Shown here piece by piece: positions 1 to 9,500 of a DNA stretch of 30,425 bases (the stretch's first letter is position 1; each line of letters opens with the position of its first letter). The stretch covers positions 1 through 30,425 of IMG/VR virus record IMGVR_UViG_3300025769_000548. One strand, given 5' to 3'. The notes beneath the pieces were generated by a model. That model did no database searches. It saw only the letters and a program-made list of their open reading frames with translations, and was not told the origin of the DNA. Both the position numbers and the translations under genes were made by a program. The DNA comes from a virus.

Positions 1-1
1 G

Positions 2-172
2 AATCTTGAGTATCCATGGTTTGCACCGAAGATGCAAGTCTTTGAATCTGGAAATGTACAAGACATGTGTGGTGAGGATGTCTCATTCTGTCTTGATGCA
101 AAGGATGAAGGATTTGAGATTTGGTGTGATCCTCGAATTCGTGTTGGACATGAAAAAACTCGTATTATTTGA
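2..172 (+). CDS. Glycosyltransferase-like protein, C-terminal fragment
   Basis: The open frame runs in from the left edge and stops with TGA at 170-172, so only about 56 C-terminal residues are visible. They contain CGEDVSFCLDAKDEGFEIW, followed by CDPRIRVGHEKTRII. A GEDV/FC...A...GFEIW.DP...VGHEK pattern is typical of the C-terminal part of GT-A fold (family 2-like) glycosyltransferases in T4-like marine phages, where the acidic ED residues and the late His lie near the catalytic site. I infer a role in sugar transfer, possibly onto virion or host surface polymers; donor and acceptor cannot be read from this fragment. The 44-aa gene begins 24 bp downstream. The N-terminus is outside the window, so the family call rests on a short motif region. 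Confidence 0.65.
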   Translation, partial: NLEYPWFAPKMQVFESGNVQDMCGEDVSFCLDAKDEGFEIWCDPRIRVGHEKTRII

Positions 173-183
173 TTTTTATTTAC

Positions 184-188
184 AGGAG
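184..188 (+). promoter_or_regulatory. Shine-Dalgarno AGGAG for the 44-aa gene
   Basis: AGGAG lies 8 nt before the ATG at 197. It is one of only two strong ribosome binding sites in the window. Most large structural genes here start without a recognisable SD, so this site supports the small reading frame as a real gene. Confidence 0.7.
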
Positions 189-196
189 AAAGTATT

Positions 197-331
197 ATGG
201 CAATGATGAAAGGTGGTTCTTATGTTGAAGGTAAGCCTAAAAAAACTCGTCAAGGCTCGTCTCAATATACTAAACTCGCAGCGTCTTCTCGTAATGGTAA
301 AAAGAAGAGGTATAGGGGTCAAGGAAAATGA
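197..331 (+). CDS. Small basic conserved phage protein (44 aa)
   Basis: ATG at 197 to TGA at 329-331 encodes 44 residues: MAMMKGGSYVEGKPKKTRQG, then a Ser/Lys/Arg/Gly-rich tail ending KKKRYRGQGK. The protein is strongly basic, with about a third Lys/Arg and almost no acidic residues, and has no membrane segment. A consensus AGGAG precedes the start by 8 nt, and the stop overlaps the next ATG as ATGA, which indicates translational coupling to the 254-aa gene. I recall short basic proteins of this type upstream of baseplate genes in T4-like cyanophages, but I know no assigned function. Nucleic-acid binding or a virion-associated role is only a charge-based guess. Met3 and Met4 are alternative starts, but the SD spacing favours 197. 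Confidence 0.7.
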   Translation: MAMMKGGSYVEGKPKKTRQGSSQYTKLAASSRNGKKKRYRGQGK

Positions 332-1092
332 GTGAGTTAATTGTAAATCTACCTGCACAAAAAGTATGGGTTCGTAAGGAATACTTACGTGATTTACAAG
401 ATGGACATGGTGAATTTGTAGAAGGCGTTTGGGTATCGGCAAAGTCCATACCTGGACGCACTTTTTATTTTGAGACTTATTTACCAGAGTATGCGGCAAT
501 GTTTGATAAATTGCCTATCAGTGCCTTCTGTAGTCGCCCTGAGCTGCCTTCTCCTGACCTTGACTTACCCAACCTTCAGTTTTGGAATTGTATGGATTAT
601 GGAGTCACTAATATTCATAAGCAATTTACTGGTTCAATGCGTTGGGAAATTAGAACAAGGAATTTTGGATCACTTAATGGGTCATATATTTGCACTTTAG
701 ACAATTATCATCATAGTGCGAATGAGATTGACTACAGTACAAGTGAGATTCCACAGGAACATAAGTCATTTAACCTCATTGAACTTGAAAATGGGCAATA
801 TGCACTATATCCAAACAACCGTTGTCGCATTTATGACATCTCATTAACACCATCAGAAGCTAAAATACCTGATTTTAAGGTATCTACGGAGTATTATGAG
901 GTCGAAAATGATATTGACTGGGGTCGATTAGGTGATACTGATGAATATTTTTGGGAAACACCCGAAGAAAAGTTAAAAAAAGAAGTAGAAATGCTTGAAA
1001 ATGGTCCAATTTCTTGTGGCCCGGGTCATTTTACTCAAGGATATGGATTTTTTGGAAAAACAAATCAAAATAATTCAGAATCTCAAAAATAA
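328..1092 (+). CDS. Conserved T4-like cyanophage protein, function unknown (254 aa)
   Basis: The start ATG at 328 overlaps the previous stop by 4 nt and has AAGGA a few bases upstream. The product begins MSELIVNLPAQKVWVRKEYL and has a motif VWVSAKSIPGRTFYFETYLP at about residues 35-54. The middle is aromatic-rich and mixed alpha/beta (NCMDYGVTNIHKQFTGSMRW), and the C-terminus is acidic then Gly-rich (CGPGHFTQGYGFFG). There is no signal peptide or membrane segment. I recognise it as a conserved protein found near baseplate genes in marine T4-like phages, but cannot assign a reaction or fold. It is the last gene before the late-promoter-like sequence at 1107, so it is probably transcribed with the upstream genes. 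Virion component and host-takeover factor are both possible. Confidence 0.75.
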   Translation: MSELIVNLPAQKVWVRKEYLRDLQDGHGEFVEGVWVSAKSIPGRTFYFETYLPEYAAMFDKLPISAFCSRPELPSPDLDLPNLQFWNCMDYGVTNIHKQFTGSMRWEIRTRNFGSLNGSYICTLDNYHHSANEIDYSTSEIPQEHKSFNLIELENGQYALYPNNRCRIYDISLTPSEAKIPDFKVSTEYYEVENDIDWGRLGDTDEYFWETPEEKLKKEVEMLENGPISCGPGHFTQGYGFFGKTNQNNSESQK

Positions 1093-1106
1093 CTCAATAA
1101 ATCCTT

Positions 1107-1114
1107 AATAAATA
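1107..1114 (+). promoter_or_regulatory. Putative T4-type late promoter upstream of gp25
   Basis: AATAAATA, preceded by T, matches the T4 late -10 consensus TATAAATA at seven of eight positions. It lies in the 53-bp gap before gp25, with 31 nt between it and the ATG. A weaker AATAAATC lies at 1096-1103. T4-like phages transcribe virion genes from such sites using the phage sigma factor gp55. This is the largest intergenic gap in the window and precedes the first baseplate gene, so it is the natural place to start the baseplate operon. Confidence 0.6.
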
Positions 1115-1145
1115 AGGTAAGATTTGCTGTAAAAACAACAAAAAA

Positions 1146-1556
1146 ATGCCATTAGAACGGGTCAGTCGGGGATTTAAGGATGTGAGTTTGGCTTTTTCGC
1201 CAAATCCAGTCACTAATGACTTGATTGTACTCAATAATGAAAGAGCAATTGCAAGATCTATTCGTAATCTAATATTTACACAAACTGGGGAAAAATTTTT
1301 CAATCCAGATCTTGGCACTCATACATTAAATCCAAATTTTCCACTATTTGAAATCATTGATAATATCAATGCGACCGAATTTAGGGAAAATCTTCTCAAT
1401 TTGATACAAAATTATGAACCAAGGGTTTCTGTTATAAATGTATTAGTAGAACCTGATTGGGATAATAATGGATATAATATTACAATTTCATACAGAATCA
1501 TAGGAGCAGATATTGTTCCGCAGCAATTAGAATTTGCAATTTTACCAACAAGATAA
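1146..1556 (+). CDS. 25: gp25-like baseplate wedge subunit
   Basis: The 136-aa product is close to the 132 aa of T4 gp25. It has the family layout: an N-terminal region with DLIVLNNERAIARSIRNLIF at about residues 24-43, the signature TQTGEKFFNPDLGT at about 44-57, and a C-terminal beta region ending in EFAILPTR. In T4, gp25 joins gp6 and gp53 in the baseplate wedge and helps initiate sheath polymerisation. The family is sometimes called lysozyme-like, but no catalytic glycoside hydrolase residues are evident and no enzymatic role is implied. It sits 9 bp before gp6; in T4 itself gene 25 is located elsewhere, and the 25-6 pairing is usual in T4-like cyanophages. The start has no strong SD but is the first ATG after the late-promoter-like sequence. 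Confidence 0.95.
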   Translation: MPLERVSRGFKDVSLAFSPNPVTNDLIVLNNERAIARSIRNLIFTQTGEKFFNPDLGTHTLNPNFPLFEIIDNINATEFRENLLNLIQNYEPRVSVINVLVEPDWDNNGYNITISYRIIGADIVPQQLEFAILPTR

Positions 1557-1565
1557 GTGCTTTAA

Positions 1566-3494
1566 ATGGCCCTCCAAAATTTTACTGGTCTAGATTTTGA
1601 CCAAATAAAAACAACACTTATAGATTACATAAGATCAAATTCCAATTTTACGGATTATGATTTTGAGGGATCTAATCTATCGACAATTATTGATCTGTTA
1701 GCATATAACACCTATATTACTTCATATAATGCCAATATGGTATCAAATGAGGTATTTTTGGATAGTGCGACATTGAGAGAAAATGTTGTTTCACTTGCTA
1801 GAAATATTGGATATGTCCCAAGATCAAAGAAAGCTTCTAAAACAAATATAAATTTTTCAGTTGATACTACGTTAATATCACCAAAACCAACATCTTTGTT
1901 ACTGAATAAAGGTGTGGTTGCAGTATCACAGAATCAATTTGCAAATCAATCATTTACTTTTATAATTCCTGAAGATGTAACGGTTCCAGTAATAGATAAC
2001 ACTGCAAGATTTGATAATATTGAAATTTTTGAAGGCACATTACTTAAGCAATCTTTTACAGTAAATTATAGAAATCTCAAACAAAGATTTATATTACCAA
2101 ATACGGGAATTGATATTGACACCTTGAGAGTAAAGGTAAGATCTAGTGAATCATCTAGTGTTGCGACAACTTATTATAAAAAGGATAATCTTTTTGATAA
2201 TAATTTGAATAGCGTTTTAAATGAAGAATCGACCATATTTTTCCTTCAAGAAGTAGAAGGTGAGCAATATGAATTAATATTTGGCGATGGTGTATTTGGT
2301 AAAAAACTTGAAGATGGAAGTATTATAGATGTTACATATGCAGTAACATCTGGAGAATCTGCAAATGGTGTTAGTAATCTTGATTTTAGTGGAAAGTTAT
2401 CTTATGTAAGAAATTCTATAGATTATACAGTTGTAAGTGGAATTAGTTTTTTAACTTTAGATAATGTTACTACTGGTGGGGAATCTATCGAAAGTGTAGA
2501 TTCTATTAGAAAATATGCTCCTCAAATATATTCAACTCAAAATAGAGCTTTAACTGCATCAGACTATGAAACTTTAATACCAAGAAAAATTTATACTGAA
2601 GCAGAATCAGTATCAGTATTTGGTGGTGAAGATCTTGTTCCACCACAATATGGAAAAGTTTTTATCAGTATAAAACCAAGAACTGGAGATTTTGTTCCCA
2701 ATTCAATTAAACAAAATATCAAAAATCAACTTAGAAGTTATGCAGTAGCAGGAATTGTCCCTGAAATTTTAGATTTAAAATATCTTTTCCTTGAAACAGA
2801 TAGTAAAATTTATTATAATCCAAATTTAGTTGAAAGTTCTAGTTTTTTATCATCATTAATCCAGTCAAATATCAATAAGTACGGAGAATCTGCAGAGTTA
2901 AATAGATATGGTGCAAGATTCAAATATAGTAAATTTTTAGGTATTATTGATCAAAGCCATGAAGCAGTTTCATCTAATATTACAAGTGTTAAGATGAGAA
3001 GAGACTTAGGTCTTGCTATTAATTCATTTGCCGAATATACAATTGACTTTGGAAATGAATTTCACATTCAATCTATGAATGGTTTCAATATTAAGTCAAG
3101 TGCTTTTAGAGTTTTAAATATTTCTGATGATGTTTATCTTTATGATGTTCCATCTACAAATAGAACAACTGGAACAATTTCTTTATATTCTGGCAAATTC
3201 ACTGATCCGGTTATAAGAAGAAGAAATGTTGGTACAATTGACTATATGAAAGGCAGAATTACTCTTAGACCTATTAACATAGTTTCTGGAAAGAGTAAAA
3301 ATGATCAACAAATTATGGAAATTACTGCTTGCCCACACTCCAATGATGTTATAGGACTACAGGACTTGTTTATTCAACTAGATAGAGTTGATGTTGAAAT
3401 GATTGCCGATCCAATTTCTTCTGGAAATGATCTTTCTGGTTCAACATTTACTTCATCATCTAGTTATGTAAACGTAAACAATAATCCATATTAA
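1566..3494 (+). CDS. 6: gp6-like baseplate wedge subunit
   Basis: The 642-aa product compares with 660 aa for T4 gp6. The N-terminus (about residues 8-100) has the typical pattern: FEGSNLSTIIDLLAYNT, then NEVFLDSATLRENVVSLARN and IGYVPRSKKA. A baseplate-J-like segment lies near residues 328-375 (LTASDYETLIPRKIY, GGEDLVPPQYGKVFISIKPR). In T4, gp6 dimers form the inner ring that ties six wedges together and changes conformation when the sheath contracts. The C-terminal 150 residues are beta-rich and end in a Ser/Asn-rich tail (SSSSYVNVNNNPY). The gene is 9 bp after gp25 and 12 bp before the giant gene, consistent with one late transcript. The start follows a weak ribosome binding site. Family assignment is firm; the boundaries of the C-terminal domains are not. 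Confidence 0.95.
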   Translation: MALQNFTGLDFDQIKTTLIDYIRSNSNFTDYDFEGSNLSTIIDLLAYNTYITSYNANMVSNEVFLDSATLRENVVSLARNIGYVPRSKKASKTNINFSVDTTLISPKPTSLLLNKGVVAVSQNQFANQSFTFIIPEDVTVPVIDNTARFDNIEIFEGTLLKQSFTVNYRNLKQRFILPNTGIDIDTLRVKVRSSESSSVATTYYKKDNLFDNNLNSVLNEESTIFFLQEVEGEQYELIFGDGVFGKKLEDGSIIDVTYAVTSGESANGVSNLDFSGKLSYVRNSIDYTVVSGISFLTLDNVTTGGESIESVDSIRKYAPQIYSTQNRALTASDYETLIPRKIYTEAESVSVFGGEDLVPPQYGKVFISIKPRTGDFVPNSIKQNIKNQLRSYAVAGIVPEILDLKYLFLETDSKIYYNPNLVESSSFLSSLIQSNINKYGESAELNRYGARFKYSKFLGIIDQSHEAVSSNITSVKMRRDLGLAINSFAEYTIDFGNEFHIQSMNGFNIKSSAFRVLNISDDVYLYDVPSTNRTTGTISLYSGKFTDPVIRRRNVGTIDYMKGRITLRPINIVSGKSKNDQQIMEITACPHSNDVIGLQDLFIQLDRVDVEMIADPISSGNDLSGSTFTSSSSYVNVNNNPY

Positions 3495-3506
3495 TAGAAA
3501 AAAACA

Positions 3507-6500
3507 ATGGCAGAACAAAGAGTTAAGGTTAGTCAAATTGTTTCTAATCAACTTCCCGAATATGTAAGACTACAATATCCACAATTTGTTCAATTTTTGA
3601 CGCAGTATTATCAGGGTCAGGAATATCCAGGAGCTCCTCTTGACTTAATACAAAATATAGATTCATATATTAAAATAAATGAGAATGGAAATACTGTTGG
3701 TTTTACGTCTCTTTCTAATGATATTGATGTTATTGACAATTCCATTCAAGTAGATAATACTAGTGGATTTCCTGAAAAATATGGATTATTAAAAATTAAT
3801 GATGAAATTATCACATATTCTGGAACAACTTCAACTTCATTTACTGGTTGTGTACGTGGATTTAGTGGTATTACTTCATTTACATCATCAGACAATATAG
3901 AAGATCTTGTATTTTCAAATTCAGAGGCATCTTCACATTCTGAGGGCGATAATGTTGAGAATTTAAGTAGATTATTCTTACAAGAATTTTTTAAAAAGAT
4001 AAAAAAACAATATCTATATGGACTAGGTGATCAAAAATTAACGGATAATTTAAATAAATCCCAATTTATCAGGAGTGCGAAAGATTTTTATTCAATAAAA
4101 GGAACTGATGCTTCGTTTAAAATTCTTTTTAAAGCACTTTTTGGCGAAAACGTTGAAATAGTTAGGCCATCGGACTATGTTATTTCACCTTCAAATGCCA
4201 TTTATCAAAAAACAAAGGATTTAGTAGCAGAATTTATATCTGGAGATCCATATGATTTAGTTAATAAAACTCTTTATCAAAGTGGTGATGAAAATATACC
4301 GGAAGCATATTCGCCAGTTTCAAATGTAGAGAAAATATCTACTGGTTCATTAAATAAGGATTATTATCGAATAACCATAGATGGTTCTTATCTCAAAAAA
4401 GAGGGATCAAATACAGAATCAATATATGATAATTTTTCAATACACCCAAAAACAAAATGTATTGGTGAGATTGGTATTGGACAAACATTCATAGATGTTG
4501 ACTCTACAGTAGGATTTCCAAATTCTGGCTCTTTAGATGTTGTATATAATGATTTCACTACGGATACTATCACATATTCAAACAAGACAATTAATCAATT
4601 TTTGGATGTATCAGTAATATCTAAAAGAATTTTAGATGGTTCTGATATAGATTATTCATCCTTTGCATATTCTGCTGGATTAGGTAGAACTGATGGGATT
4701 AAATTAAGAATAAGATCGGTGATAGGTGGATATAATATTCCAAAAGTAACTTATCAACAAAATATTGGTTCTAAGATAAAAATAAAATCTTTAGGAAAAA
4801 TTGGCAATAAACTTAAAGAAAATAATTGGATATTTAACAATTCCCAATCATATAATGTGGAGTCTTTGGAATTAATTGACTCTAGAAATTTCGTTTATAG
4901 ATTAACAACTATTGATGATAATATTCTAAGAGTTGGCGATACTTTGAGATTAAAATCACTAAATGATGTATTTTTAACTGATGATTTTACAGTTACAACG
5001 ATAATTAATAATAAAATTTCTTTAATACGTGGAAGTGACGTTGAAAATCCCAACGGAATAGTAAGTGTTAATAGAATTTTAAATAAAGTTAAAACTAATA
5101 TACACCCACAACTTAGTAAATTTACTGCAAATGTTCAAAATGTTTATATCGATAATGATGATGATAGTGTTTTAGTAGCTTCAAATTCTTTGCCGTATTT
5201 TGAGTCACCTACAAATCCAGATATTCAAAAAATAATTCTTTCTGGTTTAGTTGCAAATAATCAAACTACACTTAAAGTTACTGAAGATTTTGATCATAAT
5301 TTTTTCACTGGAGATTCAATTTATTATACTCCAAATAAAGATAATAATGGTAATGTGATTAGTAAAATTTTTGATGAAGGTTTATATTTTGTTCATAGAG
5401 TTGATTCTAATAATGTAAAGTTGGCAAAAAGTGGATCTGATTTATATAACGAAAAATATGTTACAATTGATGATCTTTCCGGAAAAGCAAACGTAGATAT
5501 TACTAATCATATTATAGAAAAATATGCATTTAATGGGAAGATTATTGAGCCGCAAAAATTAATCAGAAAAATTCCCAATATCCATAATCAGAGAGATGAT
5601 GAAGTAAATGAAAAGTCACTTGCCACTAAAGCAGGGGCTACTGGAATTTTTATAAATGGTGTTGAAATTTTAAATTATAAGTCTCATAGTTATGTGCATT
5701 ATGGAGAAATTGAAGAAATTAATCTTACCTCCCCTGGTTTTGGATACGATGTGATTAACCCACCACTATTATCAATTTCAGATTCTGTTGGTAGTGGAGC
5801 CACTGGAGTCTGTGGCGTGAAAGGAAACTTTGTAGATATTGATTTAATCGATGGGGGATTTGATTATCTTGATATTCCATCTATTCAAATAACCGGTGGA
5901 AATGGAAAATCAGCCAAAGCATCTGCAAATACAACGTTTGTAGATCATACACTCTCATTTGATTCCTCCAATCTACTCGACATTTCTGTAGATTTTGAAT
6001 TGAGATCTGGTTTTGGTGGAATTTCAACTGAAACATCAAAAATTGGATTTTCAACATATCATAGATTTAAGAATGGAGAATCTGTAGTATATAAAACTCT
6101 TGGAGGAAATGCAGTCACAGGATTGTCAACGGATTCAACATATTATGTAAATGTAGTTAATGATTATGATATAAAGTTACATTTATCTAAAGGAGATGCA
6201 TTAGCATCCTCTGGAACTGGTATTAATACAATTTCTTTATCGGATTTTGGAACGGGTAATCATTCTTTTACTGCAATACCAAAACTATCAGTTTCTTCAA
6301 TAAGAATTATTGATCCTGGATTTGATTATGAAAATAAAAAGAGAATGTGTTCATCAGCGGGTATTAATACTTCCATCAATACGATAGATATACTAAATCA
6401 TGGGTATAAAACTGGCGAAATAATTAGATATTCTTTTAATGAAACATCTATTGGAGGTCTTTCTACAACAAAGGATTATATAGTAACAACTATTAATAAT

Positions 6501-9500
6501 GATTCCTTTAAATTATCTGATGTTGGAATCGGTTCTGATTTAAAATATTTGTATTTTAATAGAAACGTCTTTAAAAATTTAACGTCTTCTGGTTCGGGAT
6601 TACACACTTTCAATTATCCAGAAATTTCTGTAAAAGTTATTGGAAAAGTTGGAGTAACTTCTATAGGTGAAGATACTTTTGAAGCTAAAGTTCAACCAAT
6701 AGTTCGTGGTGAGTTAACTTCAATACATTTAACTAATAATGGACAAAATTATGGAACTAGTAGAATCTTAAACCTTAAAAGATTGCCAAAGGTAAGTTTA
6801 ATTAGTGGAACTGATGCTGCACTAAAACCTGTCATACTAAATGGACAAATTGTCAATGTCGTAATTTTAAATTCTGGAAAAGATTATACATCTATACCAG
6901 ATTTGATTGTACGTGGTACAGGAACATCTGGAAAATTAGTACCGATATTAAAAGATGGTGCTATTGTTGATGTTAAAATATCCAGACCTGGCGTTGGATA
7001 TGAGCAAAATTCCACATCAATTGAAGTGTTGCCGGCCGGCAATAATGCAGAATTTGAATCAGTAATTCAATCGTGGAGAGTGAATGAGGTTCGAAAAAAT
7101 CTATCAAATGTCAAGGATGATGATATTTTTGTTTCTCCTAGTATGAATGATGGCAAAGGATTGCAGTGTTATTTTGCTTATGGCCCAAGAAATTTAAGAA
7201 AATTAGTATATTCCACTGATAGGGGTGGGAGAATTTTGTATGGTAGAAATGATCTAAGAATTGTGAATGGATTAGAGTCTAGCAATATAAACCACTCACC
7301 AATTATTGGATGGGCATATGATGGAAGTCCGATATATGGTCCATATGGATACAAGACAAATAAAGGAACTGGAGGAGTAACACAACTTAAGAGTGGTTAT
7401 ACATTAAAGTTATCCCCCAATAGACCTCCATTAGTAAATTTTCCTGAAGGATTTTTTGTTGAGGACTTTGAGTGGAGTTATTCTTCTTCTGAAGATACTC
7501 TTGATGAAAATAATGGAAGATTTTGCATAACACCAGAATTTCCAAATGGAATCTATGCGTATTTTACAACTTTTGACGCAATACCATCAGAGGATGGGGT
7601 ATTTAAAAATTTTAAAGCACCCACATTTCCATATGTAATTGGAAATTCATATCATAAAACTCCAGATGAGTTTAATTTCAAAAAAAGATCAAATCAGGAT
7701 GATATAAATTTAAATGATTTTAATATAAGTAGAAATACATATCCATATTTGCTGTCTAATGATAATAGTGGTTATGATTATCTGGTAGAATCTTACAAAT
7801 TTACCGATCAAGATCCTACTATTACATCAGTAAATAGGGGAAATATTACATCAATTGGTATTGTTAGTGAAGGTATAAATTATCAAGTTGATGATACAGT
7901 CGTTCTTGACGCATCGACCACCTCTAGAGATTTTGGGCAAAGTAACAAAGTTTCTCTGATAGGAGGAGTTGGTGTATCTTCAATATCTTGCGAAACCTTT
8001 ATCGTACCAAACTTAGAATTTTATCCAAATGGAAGCACTGTAGTAGCTGTACACACTACTAACCATAATATTAGTAATAATGAGGCATTGAATGTAGTTG
8101 GACTGAGCACTGAAAAATACATTAAACCGGGTCAGTATACTGTTGGTATTTCTTCATTAACATTTGAACTGCAAAATACTTTAAATGCTCAAAATATAAC
8201 CGGAATTGTTACTTACATAAACATTAAGGCTAATACAACTTCATTTTTCTCAGACTTAAAGTTTGTAGAACCAAATGATGTATATAATTTATATGCAAAT
8301 AAGACGTATACTGAATCAGTTCGTGTTCTTCTCCCACAGGTCGGAACTGCAATTACAAGCAAGGCTTTGGATCCTGAAAGCAATCCTACAAGATTTACCG
8401 ATGCTGCCGTATATGACTATATATGGGATAATTATGATGAATTTGATGTTGATGGTGATGGAGTAGTTTCTTTTAATGATGCGATAGTTATAGTAAGACA
8501 CCTGTATGGAGACGAGGTTAAGGAAAGGGGTGCTTTTTCTGGAAATCGTATTTTTTCTACAGGTGGCGGTATTAGTGGAATTGGTTATAGTGGTGTGCCG
8601 GCCGCCGCCACAAGAACTACCAACAGAGAAGTGAGAGATTTCTTGGATTTCAGATCTTTTCATTCTAGGGAAGGTAATATTGGAGTTTCTACAAATGTAA
8701 TTACTGGTATACAAACGGGATATCTTTTTTATGGATCAGATCCAGATAATGTTGTTCGTGGAAAAGTTAGTATTGGCCAATCCGTCAACAGTACATTTGT
8801 GGCTGCTGGCACTACAGTGACTGCTATTGGTAAAAATTCTATTACTATCAGCAACACTACAACAAATACAGAAACTCAAGTAGGAACTTCAATTACATTT
8901 GGAAATGGATTGTATGATGTTGATGGTAATGGTCAAATAACTGTTTTTAGTGATGGCATAATGATAGCTAGAGTTTTTGGCCCTAGTGAATTTAAAAATC
9001 CATCTGATAATGGCATAGCTGGTTTTGCTACTGATAATACAATTTTTGATACTCTTAAGGTTTTAAATATAGATCCAGATTTGGGAAGAATTAGAGTATT
9101 ACGAACAGGTAATGGAACATATAGTGGTGTATTTGGTTCTAACAGTGAACTTGTAGAAAGATCTAGAAAAGTAGAGATTCCATTCATTGGAATTTCAACA
9201 GTTAATGACTCAAGAAAAACCTATGAGTATTATTTTAATCCTACAGAATCCATAGGAATAGGGGAAGACATTAGTGCAGGTGCAGGTACTACAATTACAT
9301 TTACGAATCCTGGTGCTGGCCAAACTCAGGTCTTTGTTCCAACCAGAGCAATTTATCTTCCATATCATACATTAAGAACTGGTGATAAAGTTGTATATAA
9401 GACAAATATTGGAGATACAATAGGTGTATCTACTGTTAGTGGAGGTTCTAGTGTACCTCTTACCCAATATTCCGAGTTATATGTTGGAAAAATAAATGAC

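Noticed and set aside
1146-1556. Calling the gp25 homologue a lysozyme
   Set aside because: The family name is historical. No catalytic Glu/Asp arrangement is evident, and the protein matches the structural wedge subunit in length and motifs.
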